This document shows positions 9,931 through 19,551 of a stretch of 19,582 bases of DNA, piece by piece. Position 1 is the first letter of the stretch; each line of letters starts with the position of its first letter. This DNA comes from Echinostoma caproni. Its lineage: Eukaryota > Platyhelminthes > Trematoda > Plagiorchiida > Echinostomatidae. A program made the position numbers and the translations under genes. Under the pieces are notes generated by a model. That model was not told the origin of the DNA and did no database searches. It saw only the letters and a program-made list of their open reading frames with translations. The stretch spans positions 26,521 through 46,102 of the forward strand of contig UZAN01040101.1 of assembly GCA_900618425.1 (NCBI GenBank), read 5' to 3'.

Positions 9931-10236
9931 GGCATAAAAATAAGGTCTGGCGGAAAATTTTTCATCTTTTTAAGGAATATTCATTCCTCTTGTGCGCTTC
10001 ACGATGCAAACGATTTACTAACAGAGACGCGACTTGATAATGATTATCCAGAGGCATCTATGGATGTGCGTGTCAAACGAAAGTCACCGGTTTATCCAAT
10101 CTGTGAAGCATCAAAAGAGACTGTTTTCTTCAGACTGGTCTTCAAGGGTGATCATCTAATAAACGACGTGCGACGGAAGCTCAAGGCATCAATGTTTCGA
10201 ACATTTCATGCCGCACAGTTTCGATTGATATCATAA
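9931..10236 (+). pseudogene. Penelope-like element, linker before endonuclease
   Basis: One frame runs without a stop from 9931 to a TAA at 10234-10236. In order it shows DLLTETRL, then NDYPEASMDV, then VFFRLVFKGD, then a basic segment VRRKLKASMFRTFHAAQF. In Penelope-like elements the region between the reverse transcriptase and the GIY-YIG endonuclease typically has an N-YP motif, an L-FKGD motif, an RRxL segment and a TF-AA segment in this order and spacing, so the match is to a series of landmarks. The fragment lacks both flanking catalytic domains. In intact elements the endonuclease follows within about 60 residues; here it appears only at about 11340. No start codon is expected inside the element. 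Confidence 0.75.
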
Positions 10237-11339
10237 ATCTTGGGAGTTTGTCAGAACAAATGAAAACGAAGCGACATTTAAATCGCCAGCTCGAATTGAA
10301 CCTCGTAACAGTAGATGCCCGAACACATTCCCAAACAGTGTGTACAGTCACTAGCGTAGGACAACCTAAGATGATAATCTGATAAGAGAACTCCAAGGCA
10401 CCATTTACAAAACATCTTCAGTTGGACGCAACATTGACCCATTTTTGTGGTTGAAACTGTCGTTACGGTACATGAATCTGAGGCTCTAAGAATTCAGTGA
10501 GGTGATGCAAATCACGTTACGTAATCCAATTTCGTATGTACAAAACTGTCTGACGTATTCAGTTGAACAATGGCGGAACTCATTTCTCCATCCGCTTACT
10601 GTTTTCCTTCCAACCATGGAAGTTGTCAAGGATGTTTTATATAAATCCAGATTGTTTACGTTGTAGCAACTAAGAAGAATAAAAGAAATGTTAACATTTA
10701 GCAGTATTCGTATTTTATCCGCTCTTAAGAACTAAATAAATGAGTCCTATTGTTTAGAGTTGGTTAATTTAGCAGCATACATGCATTCCGTCGGTATATT
10801 TCATGACTGGGCTAGTGGATTCACACTGCTGATAGGATCCAATATGTTTCAGAAAAATGTTTAATGAATGCGTCCCAACCATGCAGACCACATCCTCCTA
10901 GGTCTGTCAAAGATGGTTTTCATTATGCTTCTCAAGGCAATCAAACACTGGTCCCAAACATAATAATAATAATAATAATGAAGAATCCCTTTCTGGTGAT
11001 AAATGACGACATAAAGTTACTACGGACGAAAAGCGACGAGAAATCTAAACCGATTTGAGTGAAATGGGCCAAATCGGATATGCCTACATAGACAAATAAA
11101 GAGCACAGAATAATACCTACAATAAATCTTTTCCCCAGTTAGTATCTTTCTTACAAAACTCCATCCTAAACCGAGTAGTTATTATGATTCGAACAATACC
11201 GGTTCTTATTACCCATGAAAATTGTATATTCTTCATTATACTAAATGCAGAATTGATATTTTTAATCGCGTTTGATTGTCAAACCATCCAAGGATAACCT
11301 TGGTTTTTCACGGCGGTTTTCACATGTATTGAGTACCCT
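10237..11339. other. About 1.1 kb separating two Penelope-like segments
   Basis: This DNA lies between the linker and endonuclease parts of what should be one continuous reading frame. It contains a short TAA microsatellite at 10961-10979 and no recognised coding motif. It may be a later insertion, a retained intron-like segment (introns are known in some Penelope-like elements), or simply the gap between two unrelated fragments of the same family. I could not find a matching duplication at its edges. Confidence 0.4.
10961..10979 (+). repeat. TAA microsatellite
   Basis: Six perfect TAA units plus one base. Confidence 0.9.
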
Positions 11340-11652
11340 TCTTTTCCAGTCTCATTTTGTGTTCACCTATTCACACGTTTCTGTGGAGTAACTTATATGG
11401 GCCGTACGAGTAGGCGCCTATCTACAACATTTCGGAAACATCATCCGGCCTGGCTGAACACCGGTTTAATTAAAACTATTACAATTCTGTTGTTTCACGC
11501 CTCTTCCAATCCGATCACACTGTGAGTGTGAGTCAAGCGTTTCAGTCGCTGTATCGTGTTTGGAGTGGCCCATTTAATCCGATCAAAAATAGTCTCGTGG
11601 GCACCGCGGGGGCAGTTGGCATTGTTCTTCTTTTTTCGACCGAAAGTAGTTT
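11340..11652 (+). pseudogene. Penelope-like element, GIY-YIG endonuclease fragment
   Basis: The frame from 11340 reads SFCVHLF, then GVTYMGRTSRRLS, then FRKHHPAWLNTGLIKTI, and meets a stop at 11523-11525. The neighbouring frame continues the family pattern from about 11510 with SDHTVSVSQAFQSLYRVW and AGAVGI, so a single frameshift broke the gene near 11510-11523. YMGRT corresponds to the YIG motif of the GIY-YIG nuclease fold, with its arginine retained; KHHPAWL matches the EHxPxWL motif typical of Penelope-like endonucleases, with the glutamate replaced by lysine. The C-terminal AGA replaces the usual AEA glutamate. These nucleases nick the target DNA for retrotransposition. The copy is dead. 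It is in the same orientation as the fragment at 9931-10236. Confidence 0.8.
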
Positions 11653-11696
11653 CTGATATCACTCAGAATCCCACGGCCCTCCGATCCGCATCTCTA

Positions 11697-11717
11697 CCCC
11701 CCCCCCCCCCCAAAGCN
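11697..11717 (+). other. Run of 15 C followed by an assembly N
   Basis: The C run ends at 11711 and is followed six bases later by an N at 11717. This is the typical appearance of a difficult homopolymer or a joined gap. Confidence 0.9.
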
Positions 11718-13420
11718 AGCACATGACTAACAAGGACGAAGCGTAAACAAATCCGATAACTGGGTCAGCCATGCCCGGTTTGTGGAACTGAAACATATCA
11801 AAATGACCTCTGTCGAACTTTCCATCTGTTCTGCATTCTTTTTCCATACAAAATGGTACTATATAAGATGTGATCTATTGGGCAGTTGATAAATCACCGA
11901 AAAGAAGGTTGTTCACGAAACTGCAATTCGTTCAGTATGTACCGCTTTTATATTCCGGTTGTTGCTGATCAGCTGAGCACCATTATCCTGATACTGTAAA
12001 GCATATTTATGCTCCAGCAGTAAACTTCATTACTGCTTGACAATCGGTATCCCAATATTGGACATCAACAGCGACCCACGCAGGACAACAGTGGGAGTAC
12101 TGCCCTGAATTATACCTCAGACGGTTTCAGGACAAATCGTTTTGTGATAGGCAGCGCAGAGGTTGACTATTGTGATCACAAATAACTGATAAATTTTTCA
12201 TGTGAGCCAGTTGTCCAAATCCTGCAACCTGAAGTGGTAAATTAAAGGTTGCCCACAATTTTTGGACGAAATGAAGCCCGTGAGTTTCTAACGATACTAT
12301 ATCTGAAAATTTTTGAACCAAAACATACAGATAATATGAAGTTAAAGCAAATGACATTGAAAACAAAAAATATATATCGAAGAGATAAGCTCCGCAAACA
12401 TGTATAAAATAAAACTCAGTTATTTAGTTAAGTCATTCACCTTGCACGATTTTCATTCAGCCATTGAAGCTATCTCTTAAGCTGATTAAAATTTCGTTGT
12501 AGTTGTAGTTCCAGTTGTCTCATTCATGTTGATTGCTGTTCATCATTAGCTTTTATTCCGCATCTCCACCAGAACTACTGATTAGCAGCGCTATTAGTTT
12601 ACCGATACGATCTATATCGTCAAGTAGTATCACCAAAACTTCTGACTCTTTCATGATCGTCAGGAATTAGCGACTAATGAAAATTCACAGCCATTCACAC
12701 CTGCGCATTTTTGGATTGGAACTACTGCGGAGAAAGCACAGACTCAAAACCTACGGATTTTATGGACCTCCAAATACAGATACATTTTAAACGTTTTCGC
12801 TCACCGTATGTTGTTGATCCCAAACAAAAACACCTCAATCGAAAAAACATAGTTGATAGAGATGAACTAAAATAGCAAGTTCGTCTGGGGTCGTGGATGG
12901 AACATTGGCGTGTTTAGTTTAGATGAAACGTGAACAATGTTCTCCGTTCTTGACCTTTGGTCACAGAAACGCCAACTTCACCATGTTATGACGAATACCA
13001 AAATAACACGTCGTAGGGTTATCTATAATATGCCTTCGAATTTTCTCTTTGTCAAAGATTAATCTGATTATCTGTTTAGAACGGTTTGTGTACAATTTAG
13101 AGTTATAAGTCATAATCGAGTGGTGGTTTGCGTTAGTGTATTGCAGACTTCCAGAGAAAATTACGATATGCGCTTTTAAATAAACTTTCCTTAGACTATG
13201 GAAATAATTGAACGTTCATTAGGGAAAACTTCAATTCACCAAACATTGATTCGGTATGCGTGGAACCATAAATACGTCTTATGAAAACCGTGTTACAAAG
13301 CGCCCATGATGACTATTCACAAAATTTCGGAATATCTCTCTGGCTGAATACAAAAACGTTTCTTAGTGTTTCAATAATTAGATAATGAATGAATCAAGTG
13401 CAATGAGTTGGTTCTTTCGA
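11718..13420. other. Spacer, no gene seen
   Basis: No recognised element. The minus-strand frame at 12366-12127 (79 codons) shows no family motif. The stretch 12060-12190 feels repeat-like, but there is no second copy in the window to prove it. Confidence 0.35.
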
Positions 13421-14412
13421 GTTTGCTTCAGAGTACTATGTTTGTCCTTTCTTGGACCGAAAATACACAGCTGTTCGACTGTGTTTCTTTGATTTTAATT
13501 ATGTTGATAGGTCAAAACTTTTTCACACTCTCTGAGAAAGGCATTCAGCCGGAGCTTACCAATCTATTACGTAATTATTTCACTCATCGATTACAGTTTA
13601 ATAAGTGTAAGGGTCAAAACTCTTCCCTTTTACCCTTCGCTGAAGGACTTCTTCAAGGTGGTATTTCCTCTCCCTTCCTTTTCACAACCTCTACTTCTTC
13701 TCTACCTACTTCTGATGGTTGTTCGCTCATTAAGTATGCAGATAATGTTGTGTACGGCATGAATTTTTCGAATTGCTCCATGGACCCCAAACGTATGCAG
13801 AACATTTCACTGCTAGCCGACTGGTCTTGACATCACAACCTTAGTATGAATCCTTCCAAGTGCAAAGATGTCTTATTTTCCTTGCTGAAGGGTGACCAAT
13901 ATATTGATGCCATATGTCATTATCAATGGAGAACAAATTTCCGAAGCATGCCCTGTCAAATACCTTGGAGGCACTATTTTTCGTAATCTGTCTAGGTTTT
14001 CTCATGTCGTCGAGACATTTCACAAAGTCAGGAAAACATTTTAAATTATTCTTTTGAAAATTTCATCTACCCCAACTAACTTAATAAAACGTTTCGTATT
14101 TTGTTGTATCTATCCCCACTGGCTTTATGCACCCCCAGTTATGTTTTCGGATCTTTTAATCAAAAATTTCAAACTCGTGCGTACATCCATCAAACACATA
14201 TTTCGATACAGTCGTGTATCTCCCGAATAATGACAGCTTATAATTTCAACGCATTTCAAGGTCCGTCAGCAACTCCTTACCAGAATACTACTACACCCTT
14301 TGTACTCTCATCCTGGTGAATGTTTCGGCACATTTATAGAACTCACTGCAAGTGTAAGCATATAGCAGAGCGCTTCACAAAATACAAGGCTGGCTTATAG
14401 AAAAAGGAAATA
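13421..14412 (+). pseudogene. Non-LTR reverse transcriptase relic (CR1/Jockey-like)
   Basis: Segments of one reverse transcriptase follow in order. FDFNYVDRSKLF at about 13493-13530 (a shortened motif A) is in one frame. The next frame carries GIQPELTNLLRNYF, then LLQGGISSPFLF (motif B, near 13650-13685), then KYADNVV (motif C, near 13735). After a stop at 13828-13830 come HHNLSMNPSKCKDVLF and, following a frameshift near 13920, INGEQISEACPVKYLG. After another stop at 14042-14044 come LIKRFV, PHWLYAPPV and the thumb-like helix region to about 14400. Motif C reads YADN where active enzymes have YADD. At least two frameshifts and several stops make it inactive. The order of PSKC, VKYLG and P-WLY blocks fits CR1/Jockey-group elements of flatworms; the exact clade is not certain. 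Confidence 0.85.
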
Positions 14413-16385
14413 GGCGAAGAGCATAGACTCCGTTGAGTTGTTCTGACTGCCGACTGGGATGTTTGGTGAACCTACGTTAGTCAATTATTCAGTGCCAACA
14501 AAAGTTCACATGGTTTCATTATTAAAGTAAACAAAACCTCCTTTATAAAATAGGAATAAGCCTTACTACAGCAGCTTATCTCATCTCACCCGTTTTGTAG
14601 TCCCGACAAGTTCCGTGTCAGTATGTCAGCGTTATCACTCGACAATATGTATGTGGGCCAAAATGAACACCATCTTTGACTGGGGTTGGTTGGAACTTTT
14701 CTGATAAATCTTGAAGATACTTTCAACTGTAGACTCTTTTTTTAGTCTGACTTAGAAAAATACTTCATTTGTTACAATCAGGCGAGAATGGCACTGATGG
14801 TGCTGCATGTGATGAAATAAGTATATAATGGGAGTCTAATCAAATTAAACTATTGTCATATCAACATCTGCCTGCCATAAGCATTCTCGTCGGACGAGTA
14901 TCTTTATTTACCCTGCTCACATCATACTATATGGACTAAATTGTACAAGCCTCGATTCGGCTGTAAGGTGCAGCTAAACACGCGGTTTAATAAATATTGC
15001 AACGAAACAAATGATGATGTCGTCAATCAAATTGAGTTGGAGTTACAAAAGATTGAATGTTCGTTTTCAGGCTTTAATAAGAAACAGTAAATAGTTTCCC
15101 GGTTCATATAACCACCGTGTTCACCGTTGCGGTAGATAATCAAGTACGTAAACGTACTGCACGAAGCAAATCAACAACCGTAAAAACAAATTGGCCCTCG
15201 GCATTATTGCTAGAATCTACATGTTCCAAACGAATCTAGACCCTGGTATAATTTCCTTACGTCCATTACATTAAAAAATTGGGTTCATTTGTTTGAGTTG
15301 GCCACCGAAGCTGAACTTTGTGAATACGTTACAATCAGTCAAAACACATTCCTGAGAAGGTTAATTAAGGTAAAATCTATATTTTCAGGAAGCGTGTACT
15401 GGAATATATGTAATCATTATCCTTTTGGGGAAAAAAAGAAGAGCGATTCAGGAAAAGCTGCTGTCGCACTCTAGGGAATCGAGTTAGCACCGAATGGAGA
15501 TATTACCCCTGGTATCTTTACCTCATTAGGATTATTTGAGCTGACCACGTTGGTATTACCAACTTGGGTCGTGGGGGGGGAGGAGCTGTTCAAAATCGCG
15601 CGCTCAGTTGTCGCGCCACAAGAGTCTATAATGCACCGGTATTACTAGTGTCATTGACTGTTTTTGGCCGTATAGATCGATTTAAGCGCTCCAGTTAACA
15701 ATATGCCTCAGGAAAAGTGGGGAAAATACCTTCACGGGTTCCGATAGTCCACGGGCTTGCAATGAAATTCTTCTAGTGATTTTCGCACACTGTTGTTCGC
15801 TGTTCCGATAAAGCCAGTTTGACCATCTCAATGACAGACGGAATCATGTAAAGTTCAACGTGCAGGAACGACTCATGGCCGTCTCGTCAATGACGTTCTG
15901 TGTGATCAGTCTGAGTGTAGATCACGCTGATGAGTGCCACATTCTACCATGTCAGAACTCGCACGACCATCAAAACAATATTCAGAACGAATTCCATGGC
16001 AGTCATCTATGATTAAATCAACCGCTTTTTATACAGTGAGTTTTCAAAATAACATAGGAATAAAGGTCGTAGAAACGAACTGATCCCGTAGTAAACAAAC
16101 AAGGACACTTTGCAGGTGGGTTATCGAACGAAATGAATGCGTGAGATGAGATTATCAACACCACGGGGGATATGTTTCTAATACTGTATTACTGTATCGC
16201 CTAAACATAACTGNTCAATAAACTGAATTTTCGATTTATTCAATTTTCGGTCCATTGGTTTGCCAATAATTTTGGTACAAATTTCGAACTGTATCAATAC
16301 TCGTATTTAGAAAACACTTCCAGGCAAACAATTGTTTTCAATAACGGATAATCATACAGTTAGACTTCATATGAGAGGATAAAAC
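14413..16385. other. Spacer, no gene seen
   Basis: About 2 kb with no recognised gene or element. It includes a run of eight G at 15573-15580 and an N at 16214. The open frame at 15289-15474 has no ATG at its start and no known motif. Confidence 0.4.
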
Positions 16386-16850
16386 CTGAAACTGGAACGG
16401 CTCAATCAAGAGGGCTACATGAGCAGTGAGTCATATGCACGCATAAAACCTGCCGGTTCATCTATTCCAAGACTATGTGGTCTGCCGAAAATCCATGAAG
16501 GTCACGTTCCCCTGCGTCCCATTCTATGAATGACGAATTCTGCATACAATACTATCGCTCAATGTTTGGCTGAAATCCTTGTACCCTGAAGGAAACGGTT
16601 ATCGGCATATGGTGTTAAGGATTTGTTCCGGTTTAGAAGAGCATTTTGAGATGTAGACTTGGCGGATAAAGTGATGCTGTCCCTAGATTTCACGTAACTT
16701 TCCAAACCTGTGCCAATTATTCAAATGTAGTTTTCTTACACATTTTGAGAAAACACAGAGTAGCAAACAAGCTCGTTTGCGGTGGTTCTTCTACAGACCA
16801 ATACATCACAATTTATATCAAACTGTTTGGCAGGGGAGGGGAGAGGTCAA
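16386..16850 (+). pseudogene. Penelope-like reverse transcriptase fragment
   Basis: In one frame the translation gives KLERLNQEGYMS, then IPRLCGLPKIHEG at about 16461-16500, then VPLRPIL, then a block ending LAEILVP, then YGVKDLFRF, then VMLSLDF near 16671-16691. The PRLYGLPKIHK-VPLRPI block is diagnostic for Penelope-like reverse transcriptases, and SLDF is motif A with its catalytic aspartate at 16686-16688. The frame is broken by stops at 16527, 16587, 16647 and 16695 and by others further on. Three of the first four are TGA or TAA at positions where the family has sense codons, so this is ordinary decay. Motifs B and C are not identifiable. A possible endonuclease remnant lies downstream in the same orientation at 17466. 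Confidence 0.8.
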
Positions 16851-17465
16851 GACAAGTTGGGAAAGAAATAATCAACATTCCACTTCCATGACCGGATGTT
16901 CCTCACACTTTGGTCCTCACACATGCGCATTGGTTTGGATCAATAGAGTTTGGTGGTAGGATGGCTGTGTCATGTGTGGTGTTGGCCATAGAAGACCGAG
17001 TGTTCTTACAAACTGTTTTTAGCGAGCACATGAGGGAATTTGTAGGCGGATTCCGATCACTTCCGTTGTGGCCATAACGCGACTCTTATTCCTCTTACTT
17101 CGAAGGCTGCGAATTAAGTAGAGTTGTCGAAATGCCTTGATTAAATTAACCACATTGTTTGATTCCACCAGGTGCGTGAGCAATCGAGCTGTTAATGGTC
17201 TTAATTACTCCAGTACCCAAAGGAAAAGATAAATAACGACAAGCAAAAGGAAACCACAGAAGTAGGCAATTGAATCTTCAGTTGGAAACCCAAAAGTGGC
17301 CTCAAGCTGAACACAATTCGCAGTTGTGCTGCTGGGAACGATTTTTCTGCAAACTGAGTACATATGCCAAAAAAGCATTCCCCGCAGCAAAAGTGTGAAT
17401 GGTGTTAATCTCCAGGTGACTTTTGCCCTTCCAATTAAAGGATAACTTGCCGGCTTCTGCCGTTT
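16851..17465. other. Region between Penelope-like fragments, eroded
   Basis: By position this should hold the rest of the reverse transcriptase and the linker if both flanking pieces belong to one copy. I could not identify motif B, motif C or the FKGD block. The distance to the endonuclease remnant is somewhat short for an intact copy, so an internal deletion is likely. Confidence 0.35.
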
Positions 17466-17660
17466 GCATTTGTGTACTTATTCACGTGTTCCTGTGGGGC
17501 AAGGTATATCCGTGGCAGACGACACTGCTTAATTGTTGGTAGATAATCACCAAAGCAGAATCAGTGGTGGATCGATGCGCCATCTATGAAATGTGGAATG
17601 GAAAACGTTCAAGCGATGATGACACGGATCAACGTTTGACTCATCTAAAATACACACACT
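17466..17660 (+). pseudogene. Possible Penelope-like endonuclease remnant
   Basis: CTYSRVPVG (from 17473) and, after a one-base shift, ARYIRGRR (from 17499) resemble the CVY-F-C-CG then YIGRTTR start of the GIY-YIG domain seen better at 11358-11420. The DNA GTGGGGCAAGGTATAT here compares with GTGGAGTAACTTATAT there. The remaining residues are too changed to confirm. Position and strand agree with the reverse transcriptase fragment upstream. Confidence 0.4.
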
Positions 17661-17846
17661 ACTTTACTATGCGGGTTCCATAAACGGATAGTCATAATAA
17701 AACTTCGAAATTGTTTTTAGTACGGACTACAATATCCACTAATATAGGTCCACGTAAAACTCTTCTTGGTATTTTCTCAACTGGCTTTTTCGCATTGCTC
17801 GATCTTGCTAACTACGTCAGAGGTAGAATTCCGGAGAGAACAAATA

Positions 17847-18117
17847 TTGTGAAAAAATGCATATTCATTCTATAAACTTTGTTCGATATGTTTTCCAACC
17901 TGCTGCTTGTATAGCAAAGTACATGATAGTGACAGTAGGAGCACGTTAGCACCGTTTTAGGTCCTCGANTTGTGAAAAAATGCATATTCATTCTATAAAC
18001 TTTGTTCGATATGTTTTCCAACCTGCTGTCTGTGTAGCAAAATACGGCGAAGATGGTTGTCTTCCACGTACAGATTAGTAACATTAGGAAGACGTTAGCA
18101 CCGTTTTAGGTCCTCGA
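17847..18117. repeat. Tandem duplication, two copies
   Basis: Positions 17847-17905 equal 17970-18028 exactly (59 bases). A second exact block of 26 bases, ACGTTAGCACC to GTCCTCGA, lies at 17943-17968 and 18092-18117. The offset is 123 for the first block and 149 for the second, so the right copy has about 26 extra bases between the blocks. An N at 17969 sits exactly at the junction of the two copies. The minus-strand open frame across both copies is a by-product of the duplication. Confidence 0.9.
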
Positions 18118-18390
18118 TCCTTCTCGGTTTTTGGGAATAAGCGATTCGTTTTAGGTATTCCTATCAATCATCAAGGATGAACGCCTTCCTTTACCTAACA
18201 TTCAGTGGAATCACGGATGCCATTATGTACGTTTTACATTGATATGTGATTCTCGGAAGCGAGATTATACACGTGGATGAAACCTACATTATTCAAAGAC
18301 TTTTGAACATGCACTAAGATATTGACGGTGTCGTATATAAAAGACCCAATTTGTGAAGGCAGAAAACAAAGCCAGGGGATAATAGTGTTG
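18118..18390. other. Spacer carrying the left inverted repeat
   Basis: No gene seen apart from the inverted repeat at 18148-18178. The CR1-like fragment may begin a little before 18391, where KAENKARG occurs after an in-frame stop-rich stretch. Confidence 0.35.
18148..18178 (+). repeat. 31-bp inverted repeat, left arm
   Basis: This arm begins GTTTTAGGTATTCCTATC and matches the reverse complement of 19552-19582 at 30 of 31 positions. It lies outside the CR1-like fragment on the left. Confidence 0.85.
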
Positions 18391-19064
18391 GTCTATGCGC
18401 AGCCATGACGAGCAGAAAACCCGAGGTCTTGGTCCCCTAATGAAAAGCACCGTCCGCCCGCACCTGGAAAATTGTGTGCAGGCTTGGGCTCCGTTCTTTC
18501 GAAAGGACTTCGATACCTTAGAGAGGATTCTACGTCTAACCACGAGGATGGGAGTAGGGCAATCGGGGAAAAATGATGAATAGCAGCTCCGAGAATCATA
18601 CCTGTTCTCCTCCAAACGGAGGCAGATGAGAGGAGACCTCATCGTAACATTTAAGATCGTCAAGCTTATATCAGGTCTTAGATTTGATCATCTTTTCTCC
18701 TAGATTCCCCAAAGAGGCACGCGGGGACATAACTTAAGTTTTACAGCAAAGTCAATCTAGCCTGCAACCGAGAGCAACGTTTTTCACTAACAGGGTAATT
18801 TCGTTGTGGAACCGGTTGCTGCTAGTAGTGGTGAGCTGCAGTATTGTAGATGCGTTTAAAAGGGCACTTGATGAGGGTCTGATAGCGGTTTCACCTGAGG
18901 TGAGCTATAAGGACCTAATCAAAAAGGATGTGATACTGCACCACACTATCCTGCCTTTCAGAAAAATTGCATATCGAAATGTTGGAAGCCAAGGAAACTC
19001 GCTGACAACACACGAATGTGGACGCCTGATTGGCAAGAGCCACAAACCGTCCCGCGAGAACTGA
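18391..19064 (+). pseudogene. CR1-like retrotransposon, reverse transcriptase C-terminus
   Basis: The frame starting at 18395 shows TVRPHLENCVQAW, then RKDFDTLERILRLTTRM, then KRRQMRGDLIVTFKIV and RGHNLSF. After a one-base shift near 18775 it continues with FFTNRVISLWNRL and VDAFKRALDE, ending at 19064. This order (VRPxLEYCxQxWxP, KDxxxLExVQRxATR, RRxRGDLIxxYKI, RGH, FFxxRVxxxWNxLP, FKxxLD) is the conserved end of CR1, L2 and related non-LTR reverse transcriptases. Stops at 18581, 18701, 18758 and 18788 and the frameshift show that it is dead. The catalytic core is absent, as expected from the common 5' truncation of such insertions. The tail has a GAACTGAACTGAACTGAACG stretch after the last codons. 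An open frame on the opposite strand (18289-18663) is its shadow. Confidence 0.9.
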
Positions 19065-19384
19065 ACTGAACTGAACGGTACACAATAGTCGCTGTGACTA
19101 CTGGTGTGTTGTTGTTACGTTAGCTGGTGAGTAGGTTCGAATTTGATCCTACTATTCAGATGTAATACTGCTAATTCTTTCACTATATCCATGTACCATT
19201 GCTAATTATCCTGTCAAGTATACCTTTCAATGTTAGAAATACGTAGGTTATCGCATTCGGTTCAAAGGAGTCGGTGTTATTTGAAGGAATGACGACCGCA
19301 ATGGAATTTACCCAATAGGATATTGAGGGTCTAGACTGAATCCACCCATGCACTGATTCGTTCTAACATTCGCCTCTGGGCATG
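19065..19384. other. Short spacer
   Basis: Nothing firm. A GGTTCGAATTT sequence near 19134-19144 resembles a B box, but no A box is present at the right distance. Confidence 0.4.
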
Positions 19385-19482
19385 ATGGCCGATTTATCGA
19401 TTCATCTTGGCGAAATTCGCTTCTTTATCCGAAAGCAGAGGTGAATTACCGCCGGGTTCGTTCATTCGTGCTAATGACGCAC
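19385..19482 (-). repeat. Dispersed repeat family X, copy 2
   Basis: Reverse-complement partner of 1040-1135. The best-matching core is at 19446-19467. On the plus strand it gives KAEVNYRRVRSF and MTHT, parallel to TEVIYRRIRSF and MTHT on the minus strand of copy 1. It adjoins a G- and C-run-rich stretch (19504-19540) and then the right inverted-repeat arm. Confidence 0.55.
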
Positions 19483-19551
19483 ACATGACCAACGGACATA
19501 ACGGTGGTGGGGGGAGAACAGCCCACTCCACCCCACCCCAAGTAAACCTTA

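Noticed and set aside
13841..14023. Minus-strand open frame
   Set aside because: It is a shadow of the reverse transcriptase relic on the plus strand.
15927..15933. CTGATGA on the plus strand, possible hammerhead
   Set aside because: No CGAAA follows at the required distance.
17812..18084. Minus-strand frame with a repeated RLENISNKVYRMNM peptide
   Set aside because: The repeat comes from the tandem DNA duplication, and the frame contains the N at 17969.
18289..18663. 124-codon open frame on the minus strand
   Set aside because: It lies antisense to the well-supported CR1-like fragment and carries no motif of its own.
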